Shown here piece after piece: positions 1 to 6,652 of a DNA stretch of 45,561 bases. The DNA is taken from the NCBI GenBank assembly GCA_002793915.1, contig PFEF01000006.1:161368-206928 (forward strand), in the 5' to 3' direction. The notes below the pieces were generated by a model. That model worked only from the letters and a program-made list of their open reading frames with translations. It made no database searches and had not been told where the DNA came from. The DNA comes from Candidatus Ryanbacteria bacterium CG10_big_fil_rev_8_21_14_0_10_43_42. Lineage in GTDB: Bacteria; Patescibacteriota; Minisyncoccia; Ryanbacterales; 2-02-FULL-48-12. How positions within the stretch are numbered: position 1 is the first letter of the stretch; every line of letters begins with the position of its first letter. A program made the position numbers and the translations under genes.

Positions 1-81
1 TGAAAAAGGAGTCTTTGAACGGTAAAACTCAAATCAGTATGCCATTGTTAGTGGTATGCTTTTTATTTACCATCCTCTCCA

Positions 82-90
82 TGTTATACT
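82..90 (+). promoter_or_regulatory. Extended -10 promoter element
   Basis: TG-T-TATACT matches an extended -10 box (TGnTATAAT). I see no good -35 at the right distance, as is usual for extended -10 promoters. Transcription would start near 97 and leave a leader of about 43 bases before the ATG at 140. An upstream in-frame ATG at 56 lies ahead of this box and is therefore an unlikely start. Confidence 0.4.
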
Positions 91-139
91 CCACAACATA
101 TCCGCTAAGTCATACACCCTAACATCTAAGAATTATTCT

Positions 140-1402
140 ATGGCTGATATTCATACAGATTATCTTATTATTGGTGGCGGTATTGCCGGTACTACGGCGG
201 CCGAAACTATTCGTGAGCATGATGGGGAGGGTCTTATTGCTATCCTTACGAAAGAGGACCAAGTGCTTTATTCGCGCGTAATGCTTCCGGAGTACATCGA
301 AGGACGCATTCATCGTGAAAACGTTTTTCTCCGAACAGCGGAAGATTATGCGAAAAATCGTATAAATCTTTTTGTGAGTGACGAGGCTATTGTTATTGAT
401 GTGGTGCGTAAAATAGTGGAAACGCAAAAAGGGAAGATTATTTATTTTAAAAAACTTCTACTGGCAAGTGGCGGTACCCCAAAGCCATGGCATGTTCCGG
501 GGAGCGATTCTTTGCCAATAATTCGTTTTCAGACTATAAATGATGCCGATGCATTTCGAAAACAGATATCCTATGCGCCCTTAAAGGAGGCGGTTGTTGT
601 GGGCGGCGGGTTTATAGGGCTTGAATATATTAACACTCTTTTGCCTCACGGATTTACCGTACACTGTTTTTTACAGGAAAGCGGATATTGGCACCCTTAT
701 ATGGACGAAACAGGCTCGCAGTTTATCGAGCGTTATTTGATGGAACGTGGAGTTATATTTCATCATGAACGTGAAATCATATCGCTTGCCGGGAATGAAG
801 ACGGGACTATAAACGTACAAGCGCGTGGAGAGCAGGCATTTATTACCGGACTTGTTGCCGTAGGAATTGGTATTATGCGCGACCTTACATTATTCACCGG
901 TTTGGGCATTGAAGTTAATCGCGGTATAAAAACAAACAGCTATCTTGAAGCGTCGGTGCCGGATATCTGGGTAGCCGGGGATATTGCCGAGTACTACGAC
1001 GGTATTCTTGAAAAGTATATGCTTATTGGAAATTGGAATAATGCATTTATGCAAGGATATGTAGCGGGTATAAATATGGCGGCATCTCTTACGGGTACGG
1101 AGAAGAAAAAAGAATTTCGGCACGTGGCATCTTACGCTATTGATATTCAAAAAATGCATGTGACATTTTTGGGTGATATTGATGATGAAGCGCATGAAAA
1201 AGAGATTATTACGCGAACAGACGACAAAACATACTATGAACGGTTTTTTATAAAGAATGATTTTTTGACAGGAGCGATTATGATAAATAAATTTGAAGAT
1301 AAAACGGTTCTCGAACGCCTTATCCGGGATAAGGTATCCGTAACGCCCTACCGTCCGTACCTTACAAATCCGCGCGCATCGCTCAAGGAAAGTATCGGTT
1401 AA
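140..1402 (+). CDS. FAD/NAD(P)-dependent pyridine nucleotide-disulfide oxidoreductase
   Basis: A two-dinucleotide-fold flavoprotein of the Pyr_redox_2 type, closest in layout to rubredoxin reductases and the FAD half of NirB. Visible motifs are the N-terminal FAD-binding GGGIAG (residues 12-17), the NAD(P)-binding GGGFIG (about 155-160) and the flavin-binding VAGD (about 278-281), followed by a roughly 115-residue C-terminal domain. No CxxC redox pair is present, so it is not a thioredoxin-reductase-like disulfide enzyme. Electrons probably pass from NAD(P)H to a small carrier, perhaps the ferredoxin at 17271, but that partner is a guess. I start at 140 because the fold begins there; the upstream ATG at 56 would add 28 residues with no match to the fold and overlap the promoter. 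The protein is 420 residues and should be cytoplasmic. Confidence 0.82.
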   Translation: MADIHTDYLIIGGGIAGTTAAETIREHDGEGLIAILTKEDQVLYSRVMLPEYIEGRIHRENVFLRTAEDYAKNRINLFVSDEAIVIDVVRKIVETQKGKIIYFKKLLLASGGTPKPWHVPGSDSLPIIRFQTINDADAFRKQISYAPLKEAVVVGGGFIGLEYINTLLPHGFTVHCFLQESGYWHPYMDETGSQFIERYLMERGVIFHHEREIISLAGNEDGTINVQARGEQAFITGLVAVGIGIMRDLTLFTGLGIEVNRGIKTNSYLEASVPDIWVAGDIAEYYDGILEKYMLIGNWNNAFMQGYVAGINMAASLTGTEKKKEFRHVASYAIDIQKMHVTFLGDIDDEAHEKEIITRTDDKTYYERFFIKNDFLTGAIMINKFEDKTVLERLIRDKVSVTPYRPYLTNPRASLKESIG

Positions 1403-1413
1403 TATATAATAGT

Positions 1414-2598
1414 ATGATCGGAAAGCCACTACATTATGTTTTTTTCTTGACGGTTATCCCGGGTATAGGCGCTTTTATGGCGTTTAGTTTTTGGAATAAT
1501 ATAGACGCGGTACCCGCCAGCACATATTATGCGAAGGAAGTGGCAGATCCCTTAACGGCACAGTTGTCAGTTTCCGAACAAAAAGATTCACTACCGCCAA
1601 AACCTCCGCCGCCAAAACATCTGCACACCCCCGTACCGCTTAAGGGAGTTTATATGACAAGTTGGGTTGCCGGCACGCCGTCGTTTCGGGATACACTCAT
1701 AACATTCATGCGAACATCTGAAATTAACGCGGTTGTTATCGATGTAAAAGATTATAGCGGGCAAATTTCGTTTGATACGGATGACGATTTGATTAATGAA
1801 TTGGGATCGGAAGATATTCGTGTGCCGGACATGAAAAATCTTATTGATCGCCTGCATGCAGAGGGTGTGTATGTCATAGCTCGCATTAGCGTATTTCAGG
1901 ACCCCATTTTTTCAGCCGCATATCCTCATCTGGCGGTTCAGACAAAAGCAGGTGAAATATGGAAAGATCGAAAGGGGCTTTCATGGGTGGATCCGGCATC
2001 AACCGAAATGTGGAATTACATAGCGCGCGTTGCCGAAGCTACGGAACAGGTTGGGTTTGATGAACTTAACTTTGATTATATTCGGTTTCCGTCGGATGGA
2101 AACATGCAGGATATTTCATTTCCCGTATGGGATGAGGTGACGCCGCGATCGGATATTCTGGAGACATTTTTTGCTTACATGGACAAACGTCTTGAACACT
2201 TAGGCATACCTATCTCGCTTGATATATTTGGCATGACGACGGTGAATTATGATGATTTGAATATTGGGCAAGTGCTAGAAAAAGCGGCTCCGCATGCGGA
2301 TTATATATCTCCCATGGTATATCCTTCGCATTATCCCACCGGCTTTCAGGGTTTAGTAAACCCGGCAGATCATCCATATGCGGTTATTAATGATGCTATG
2401 GCACAGGCCTCCCATAGATTACGTCTTATAGGGGAAGATCCTAAAAAACTACGTCCGTGGCTACAGGATTTTGATTTGGGAGCCATATACACAGAAGACA
2501 TGATTCTTCAGCAAAAACAGGCCGTATATGATGCCGGCCTCGATTCGTGGATATTTTGGGATCCACGGAATATATACACCAAAGAAGCCTTTCGTTAA
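1414..2598 (+). CDS. Exported DUF4015 putative glycoside hydrolase
   Basis: A 394-residue protein with one N-terminal membrane segment (about residues 8-27), a proline-rich linker (PPKPPPPKH near residue 63) and a TIM-barrel-like DUF4015 domain filling the rest. The motifs TSWVAG, VIDVKDYSG and FDYIRFP are typical of this family, which is distantly related to glycoside hydrolases; the acidic residues of VIDVKD and NFDYIRFP are plausible catalytic positions. Substrate and reaction are not established for the family, though a role in cell-wall or surface glycan processing outside the membrane is plausible. The gene starts 11 bases after the oxidoreductase, so the two may be cotranscribed. The stop is followed at once by the foldback element at 2601. 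Confidence 0.75.
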   Translation: MIGKPLHYVFFLTVIPGIGAFMAFSFWNNIDAVPASTYYAKEVADPLTAQLSVSEQKDSLPPKPPPPKHLHTPVPLKGVYMTSWVAGTPSFRDTLITFMRTSEINAVVIDVKDYSGQISFDTDDDLINELGSEDIRVPDMKNLIDRLHAEGVYVIARISVFQDPIFSAAYPHLAVQTKAGEIWKDRKGLSWVDPASTEMWNYIARVAEATEQVGFDELNFDYIRFPSDGNMQDISFPVWDEVTPRSDILETFFAYMDKRLEHLGIPISLDIFGMTTVNYDDLNIGQVLEKAAPHADYISPMVYPSHYPTGFQGLVNPADHPYAVINDAMAQASHRLRLIGEDPKKLRPWLQDFDLGAIYTEDMILQQKQAVYDAGLDSWIFWDPRNIYTKEAFR

Positions 2599-2600
2599 GC

Positions 2601-2720
2601 GAACTTCCATATTTGGCGCATTTCTTCGTTACAAGCAAAAGTTCTTATTCACGGTATGCCCGATACCGCTCATTTCAAACTTTCACTTGTGCCTCGAACT
2701 GCACTCAAATCTGGAAGTTC
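2601..2720. repeat. Symmetric 120-bp foldback (imperfect inverted repeat)
   Basis: The outer arms 2601-2615 and 2706-2720 pair at 14 of 15 positions (GAACTTCCATATTTG against CAAATCTGGAAGTTC). The inner arms ACAAG/CTTGT (2631-2635 and 2686-2690) and CGGTAT/ATACCG (2652-2657 and 2663-2668) share the same centre near 2660, so the whole unit folds on itself. It lies directly after the DUF4015 stop and ends at the -35 of the next promoter. It may be a MITE-like or REP-like element, or an RNA hairpin in the 3' end of the upstream mRNA. I see no second copy in the window. Confidence 0.6.
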
Positions 2721-2749
2721 TTACCGACGTGTTCTAATGATGATACAAT
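2721..2749 (+). promoter_or_regulatory. Promoter for a candidate small RNA
   Basis: TTACCG at 2721-2726, a 17-base spacer, then TACAAT at 2744-2749 preceded by TG at 2741-2742 (extended -10). The predicted start is near 2756. No coding gene follows before two terminators, so the promoter should drive a non-coding transcript. Confidence 0.55.
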
Positions 2750-2755
2750 GCAACC

Positions 2756-2996
2756 GGTAGTTTTTTATTGTTAATTCACAAGCATGGAGTTAATAATAAA
2801 ATTGAGTTATGTCCTTAAATGTACGGATGTGCCACAGTCCACGACCGGACTTAAAGTTGGTCTGAACACTCCCGGCACATAAGCTTAATCTGTACGAAAG
2901 ATAATTTTTTTAGCTAAGCTTGCTAAAGATGAAATACTGGGGTGGGATCTTGGTATAGGACGAACTCCCAAAAAACCGCCGTTAGGCGATTTTTGG
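2756..2996 (+). ncRNA. Candidate structured non-coding RNA, about 240 nt, family unknown
   Basis: The region lies between a promoter and a terminator and has no credible reading frame. Visible pairings in order: 2767-2774 with 2790-2797 (8 bp, one G-U); 2827-2833 with 2874-2880 (7 bp, ATGTGCC/GGCACAT) enclosing AGTCC/GGACT (2836-2840 and 2847-2851); hairpin TTTAGC/GCTAAA (2909-2914 and 2922-2927). The 7-base loop of that last hairpin, TAAGCTT at 2915-2921, is the exact complement of AAGCTTA at 2881-2887, so a pseudoknot is possible. A terminator closes the transcript. I could not match it to RNase P RNA, tmRNA, SRP RNA, 6S RNA or a riboswitch I know. It could be a lineage-specific RNA or a very diverged housekeeping RNA. 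Confidence 0.5.
2968..2996 (+). terminator. Intrinsic terminator of the candidate RNA
   Basis: Arms 2971-2980 and 2985-2994 (AAAAACCGCC/GGCGATTTTT) pair with one C-A mismatch around a GTTA loop; CC/GG extend the stem past a one-base bulge. The right arm supplies the T-run. Confidence 0.65.
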
Positions 2997-3000
2997 TTTC

Positions 3001-3034
3001 AAAAGAATCCTTGCATTAATGCAAGGATTCTTTT
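3001..3034. terminator. Perfect 34-bp palindrome, probable second terminator
   Basis: Bases 3001-3017 are the exact reverse complement of 3018-3034; the centre is CATTAATG and the 3' side ends in TTTT. It sits 5 bases after the preceding terminator and 4 bases before the -35 of trxB. A bidirectional terminator is the simplest reading; a repressor operator for trxB is the alternative. Confidence 0.6.
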
Positions 3035-3037
3035 GAT

Positions 3038-3067
3038 TTGCATACTACCGCATACATACGGCATAAT
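3038..3067 (+). promoter_or_regulatory. trxB promoter, predicted leaderless
   Basis: TTGCAT (3038-3043), an 18-base spacer, CATAAT (3062-3067), then only 6 bases to the ATG at 3074. Transcription would start at or beside the start codon. Confidence 0.55.
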
Positions 3068-3073
3068 GTATAT

Positions 3074-4000
3074 ATGATTTATGACGTTATAATAATTGGT
3101 GGAGGGCCGGCAGCAATAGCAGCCGCTGTATATACGGCTCGAAAAAAACTAAAAACACTCCTTATAACAGAATCTTTCGGTGGACAATCCATTGTTTCTG
3201 CCGAAATTTATAACTGGATTGGCACAAAAACGATTTCCGGCATCCAGCTAGCAAAGAATTTGGAGGATCATGTGCGTAATTTTCCGGACGATGTAACTAT
3301 TACCATGCCGGAACTTGCTACGGGCATTGTAAAAGAAGGCGGTGTCTTTACCGTTACAACCGATAAAGATGGATCTTATCAAGCAAAAACAATTGTTGTC
3401 GCATCAGGGGCTGCAAGAAAAAAACTAGGTATTCCCGGCGAAAAAGAATTTGACGGCAAAGGCGTGGTATATTGCTCTACGTGTGACGCCCCCATTTTTA
3501 GCGGCCAAGACGTAGCGGTAGTGGGTGGCGGAAACGCAGGATTGGAGGCGGTTGTCGATCTTCTTCCGTACGCTAAAACGATTTACCTGCTTGAATATTC
3601 CGATTCGGTAAAGGGAGACCCTTCAACGCAGGAAAAAATAGCTCAGAAAGACAATGTGATGTTGCTCTTAAACGCAGAGACAAAAAAAGTGACGGGAGAG
3701 CAGTTTGTAACGGGTCTCGTGTATCACGATACAAAAAGCGGCGAAGAAAAAACACTTTCGGTAGGTGGAGTATTTGTAGAGGTAGGATCCGTCCCTAATT
3801 CTGGTTTCGTGAAAGATTTGGTAGAATTGAACGAGCATGGTGAAATTGTTATCGACCACAAAACGGCGGGAACGTCCCTGCCGGGCATCTATGCGGCGGG
3901 AGATGTGACGGATGAGATGTATAAACAAAACAATATTTCAGCCGGAGACGGCGTAAAGGCGGCACTTTCAGCTTATCAGTACATTTTAAACAATACATAA
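3074..4000 (+). CDS. trxB: Thioredoxin reductase (NADPH)
   Basis: Low-molecular-weight thioredoxin reductase, which reduces thioredoxin or a similar disulfide carrier with NADPH in the cytoplasm. Motifs in order: FAD-binding GGGPAA (residues 9-14), the redox-active pair CSTC (Cys134 and Cys137, in CSTCDAP), NADPH-binding GGGNAG (151-156), and a C-terminal AAGDVTDE flavin motif. The length of 308 matches the family. I start at 3074 rather than the in-frame ATG at 3038, because the longer form would begin inside the promoter and the dinucleotide fold starts right after Met-Ile-Tyr-Asp. It is followed 1 base later by gap, so it probably heads an operon with gap and rpiB. No thioredoxin gene is in the window. 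Confidence 0.9.
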   Translation: MIYDVIIIGGGPAAIAAAVYTARKKLKTLLITESFGGQSIVSAEIYNWIGTKTISGIQLAKNLEDHVRNFPDDVTITMPELATGIVKEGGVFTVTTDKDGSYQAKTIVVASGAARKKLGIPGEKEFDGKGVVYCSTCDAPIFSGQDVAVVGGGNAGLEAVVDLLPYAKTIYLLEYSDSVKGDPSTQEKIAQKDNVMLLLNAETKKVTGEQFVTGLVYHDTKSGEEKTLSVGGVFVEVGSVPNSGFVKDLVELNEHGEIVIDHKTAGTSLPGIYAAGDVTDEMYKQNNISAGDGVKAALSAYQYILNNT

Positions 4001-4001
4001 T

Positions 4002-5003
4002 ATGAGAATTGCAATAAATGGATTTGGTCGTATCGGGCGTGTATTTTTTCGGCAAGCGTTTGGTACGGAAGATATTGATATTGTTGCCATTAACGACCTG
4101 GGAGATGAGGAAAACCTTGCGTATCTTTTGCGTTATGACACCACCTATCGCGGATACCATAAATCAGTAAAAGCAGAGAAGGGGAAATTGGTTGTGGATG
4201 GGAAAGACGTTGCTTTTTTTCAGGAAAAGGATCCGGCACATCTTCCCTGGAAAGATTTGGATATTGATGTGGTTGTGGAATCGACGGGATTTTTTACCAC
4301 AACGGAGAAGGCGATGGGACATATCACCGCCGGAGCGGGACGTGTGGTTATTTCAGCGCCGGCAAAGGATGAGGAAACTCCTACCGCTACCCCCAATGTC
4401 GGCATTGATACTCTTGTTGAGGGGCGTATTACCTCAAACGCATCGTGTACAACAAACGCAACTACGCCGGTGGTAGCGATTATGATGAAAGAGCCGGGTA
4501 TTGAGAAAGCGCTTCTTTCCACTATACACGGCTATACATCTACACAATCATTGGTAGATGGACCGGAAGCAAAAGATTATCGCCGTGGCCGCGCGGCGGC
4601 GCAAAATATTGTACCGTCATCTACAGGAGCGGCTAAAGCGGTAGAACGGGCAATCCCATTTTTTAAGGAAAAGTTTGATGGTATAGCCGTGCGCGTTCCG
4701 ATAATAAGCGGATCCATTATCGATTTTACTTTTTTAGCAAAGCGTGATACGTCAGCCGAAGAAATTAATGATATTTTTCGTGCCTCTGCTGGCATGCCGC
4801 AATGGCAGGGGATTCTTCGCGTATTAGAGGACCCTGTTGTATCGAGTGATATTATCGGAGAGCCCTATGGTTCTCTTGTAGATACGACGCTTACTCGTGT
4901 TGTAGATGGTAATTTGGTAAAAATAATGAGCTGGTATGATAATGAATGGGGATATGCCGCCATGCTTCTTAAGCATGTTCACCAGCTAAAAAATCTTCTG
5001 TAA
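4002..5003 (+). CDS. gap: Glyceraldehyde-3-phosphate dehydrogenase, type I
   Basis: Converts glyceraldehyde 3-phosphate, NAD+ and phosphate to 1,3-bisphosphoglycerate in lower glycolysis. The N-terminal NAD-binding GFGRIGR, the catalytic SNASCTTN with Cys149 and the partner His176 in STIHGYT keep the canonical numbering; the C-terminal SWYDNEWGYA is intact. The length of 333 is typical. The gene starts 1 base after the trxB stop and ends 1 base before rpiB, so the three are almost surely one transcript. There is no Shine-Dalgarno sequence, and translation probably depends on coupling. I cannot judge NAD versus NADP preference with certainty. Confidence 0.95.
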   Translation: MRIAINGFGRIGRVFFRQAFGTEDIDIVAINDLGDEENLAYLLRYDTTYRGYHKSVKAEKGKLVVDGKDVAFFQEKDPAHLPWKDLDIDVVVESTGFFTTTEKAMGHITAGAGRVVISAPAKDEETPTATPNVGIDTLVEGRITSNASCTTNATTPVVAIMMKEPGIEKALLSTIHGYTSTQSLVDGPEAKDYRRGRAAAQNIVPSSTGAAKAVERAIPFFKEKFDGIAVRVPIISGSIIDFTFLAKRDTSAEEINDIFRASAGMPQWQGILRVLEDPVVSSDIIGEPYGSLVDTTLTRVVDGNLVKIMSWYDNEWGYAAMLLKHVHQLKNLL

Positions 5004-5004
5004 T

Positions 5005-5472
5005 ATGAATCAGCACTCGGACATAAAAATTTATTTGGGCGCTGATCATGCCGGTTTTCCGCTTAAAGAACGTATACGGCAGTTTTTGGTCTCCGAAGGA
5101 TATGCTACCGCTGACATGGGCGCAAATCGTCTTACGCCGGGGGATGATTATCCGGACTATATAGCGCCGGTTGCTAAAAAAGTTTCCGAAGATCCCATCC
5201 ATGCAAGAGGCATTATCTTGGGAGCTTCCGGTCAGGGAGAAGCCATGATGGCAAATCGGTTTCCTCATGTGCGTGCCGCTGTGTGGTACGGAAAAAACGA
5301 ACGCATTATCACGCTTTCTCGTGAACATAATGATGCGAATATATTATCTCTTGGCGCACTTTTTGTGCATGACGATGAAGCCGTGCGCGCGGTGGAATTA
5401 TGGCTCGAAACACCTTTTAGCGGAGACGAACGCCATAAGCGTCGTATTGACAAAATTGATAATATATTATAA
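5005..5472 (+). CDS. rpiB: Ribose-5-phosphate isomerase B (RpiB/LacAB family)
   Basis: Interconverts ribose 5-phosphate and ribulose 5-phosphate. The N-terminal LGADHAGFPLKE (Asp14, His15) is the family signature. In enzymes of the E. coli type the proton is moved by a cysteine in CGTGIG; here the equivalent stretch reads GASGQGE, with no cysteine and Glu79 after the glycine loop. This resembles the mycobacterial subgroup, in which a glutamate in GSGNGE is the base. The length is 155. It follows gap with a 1-base gap. Together with rpe (6021) and transketolase (9012, 9908) it completes most of the non-oxidative pentose-phosphate route. Confidence 0.88.
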   Translation: MNQHSDIKIYLGADHAGFPLKERIRQFLVSEGYATADMGANRLTPGDDYPDYIAPVAKKVSEDPIHARGIILGASGQGEAMMANRFPHVRAAVWYGKNERIITLSREHNDANILSLGALFVHDDEAVRAVELWLETPFSGDERHKRRIDKIDNIL

Positions 5473-5506
5473 AATAAACCCAGAAATCAACAAAAGGAGT
5501 GTGCTT

Positions 5507-5704
5507 ATGGGTGTTAGACTTCCAATAATTCTTTTGTTTTTGTTCGGATGTCTTGGAGGCGTTCTCGCGTACAACATAGCCGGATTTTTCGATTTTGGAA
5601 GGATGGTTACTGTAATACTCACCTTTTTGGGAGTTTTTTACACCACCATTTTTACCGGTATTTTCATATCTCTCTCTCAAAAAGAGACAGGTAACTTCCG
5701 GTAA
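5507..5704 (+). CDS. Small two-helix membrane protein, function unknown
   Basis: A 65-residue protein made almost wholly of two hydrophobic helices (about residues 5-25 and 33-56) joined by a short FFDFGR turn. The start is fixed by AAAGGAG at 5493-5499, 7 bases before the ATG; this is one of the few clear Shine-Dalgarno sequences in the window. The layout resembles small DUF1049/LapA-like or phage-type two-helix proteins, but I see no motif that decides. It follows rpiB after 34 bases and precedes another tiny gene with an even stronger ribosome binding site. Confidence 0.6.
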   Translation: MGVRLPIILLFLFGCLGGVLAYNIAGFFDFGRMVTVILTFLGVFYTTIFTGIFISLSQKETGNFR

Positions 5705-5749
5705 AATCTAGCTAGAATGATGCTTTCTAAAAAATATATAGGAGGAGTT

Positions 5750-5953
5750 ATGCCTAATATGCCTAAAGAAAAAACAGAAGGATGTTTTTGGGCCTCGGAC
5801 GCTTCTTCGTGCAATAAGCCCTGTGGTATCGGCAACTTATGGTGTGAGGAGCACGGAGCAATGATTTATGAAGAACGTGTTCGTCGTGGTATGCCGCGTG
5901 GACAAGAAAGGGAGGAAGATGATCCTTTGGACGGCGAAAGCTGGCGAAACTAA
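5750..5953 (+). CDS. Small Cys-rich, possibly zinc-binding protein
   Basis: A 67-residue hydrophilic protein. Four cysteines and a histidine cluster in the first half: a Cys in GCFW, then SSCNKPC, then LWCEEH. The C-terminal half is charged (RRGMPRGQEREEDD). The spacing suggests one structural zinc site, but I do not recognise the family. AGGAGGAG at 5740-5747 is a full Shine-Dalgarno sequence just before the ATG at 5750. A second Met at 5759 is possible but lies far from the core. It may be cotranscribed with the two-helix gene 45 bases upstream, and is closed by the terminator at 5952. Confidence 0.55.
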   Translation: MPNMPKEKTEGCFWASDASSCNKPCGIGNLWCEEHGAMIYEERVRRGMPRGQEREEDDPLDGESWRN

Positions 5954-5979
5954 GAAGCAATAACACTGCTTCTTTTTTA
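5952..5979 (+). terminator. Intrinsic terminator
   Basis: AAGAAGCA (5952-5959) pairs perfectly with TGCTTCTT (5967-5974) around a 7-base loop and is followed by a T-run. It overlaps the stop codon of the small Cys-rich gene and separates it from rpe. Confidence 0.8.
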
Positions 5980-6008
5980 TTTCCTTTTTCTTTTTGTATG
6001 ACATTCCT

Positions 6009-6014
6009 TATACT
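6009..6014 (+). promoter_or_regulatory. rpe -10 box, predicted leaderless
   Basis: TATACT ends 6 bases before the ATG at 6021. The -35 region is T-rich without a clear hexamer. Together with the terminator just upstream, this fixes the rpe start at 6021. Confidence 0.5.
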
Positions 6015-6020
6015 AAGCAT

Positions 6021-6650
6021 ATGATAGAGATCATACCGGCAATTAATGCCGAGAATTTTCGTGATGTAACAGAGAAGATAAAACGGGTAGAGCCCTATGT
6101 ACGGTGGGTACATATTGATGTTGCCGACGGCACATTTACGAAAAATATATTGTGGCACAATGCAAAAGATCTTCTTATGCTTAAAACGCCTCTTTTTATC
6201 GAAGTACACCTTATGGTTACTGACATTGAAAAAAAGATATCCTCATGGCTTTTGCCCAACGTTCGTCGCGTTATTTTTCATGTGGAAACTGCAAAAGACC
6301 CCCGAAGTATTGTGCGTGTATGTCATGCCGCCGATATAGAAGCGGGTATTGCCGTTCATCCGGATACGTCATGGGAGCAATTATTGCCGTATGTAAAAGA
6401 GGCAGACATAATACAAACACTTGCTGTTGTTCCGGGGCATGCCGGACAAGTGTTCCAAAAGAAGATTATCAAAAAAATTGAAGGATTACGTCGAATGTGT
6501 TCAACATGCCTCATTGAAGTGGATGGTGGTATGAATAAAGAAACCGCCGGACGTGCCATACAGGCGGGAGCTACGCATATTGTAGCGGCTTCAGCAATTT
6601 TTAACGGGGGGGATATAGAAAAAAATATCAAAGATCTGCAAAATATATAA
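6021..6650 (+). CDS. rpe: Ribulose-phosphate 3-epimerase
   Basis: Interconverts ribulose 5-phosphate and xylulose 5-phosphate, feeding transketolase. A 209-residue TIM barrel with the family's metal and acid-base residues in place: His31 and Asp33 in VHIDVADG, His63 in EVHLMV, Asp168 in EVDGGMN; VVPGHAGQ forms the phosphate-binding loop. An in-frame ATG at 5994 would add 9 residues but lies upstream of the -10 box. The envelope gene at 6653 starts 2 bases after the stop, so the two are probably cotranscribed. Somewhat diverged from characterised epimerases, but the active site is complete. Confidence 0.88.
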   Translation: MIEIIPAINAENFRDVTEKIKRVEPYVRWVHIDVADGTFTKNILWHNAKDLLMLKTPLFIEVHLMVTDIEKKISSWLLPNVRRVIFHVETAKDPRSIVRVCHAADIEAGIAVHPDTSWEQLLPYVKEADIIQTLAVVPGHAGQVFQKKIIKKIEGLRRMCSTCLIEVDGGMNKETAGRAIQAGATHIVAASAIFNGGDIEKNIKDLQNI

Positions 6651-6652
6651 AC

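Noticed and set aside
56-139. N-terminal extension of the FAD oxidoreductase
   Set aside because: It precedes and overlaps the extended -10 box, and the dinucleotide fold starts at the Met at 140.
890-1429. Long minus-strand reading frame
   Set aside because: It is antisense to the oxidoreductase gene, has no recognisable domain, and mirrors its codon pattern. The same applies to the other antisense frames in the window.
2756-2996. RNase P RNA or tmRNA in the gene-free region
   Set aside because: The GAGGAAAGTCC core of RNase P and the tRNA-like ends and tag frame of tmRNA are not found, and the unit is too short for either.
5267-5506. Long frame overlapping rpiB ahead of the two-helix membrane protein
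   Set aside because: It lies wholly inside rpiB in another frame; the Shine-Dalgarno sequence at 5493-5499 sets the start at 5507.
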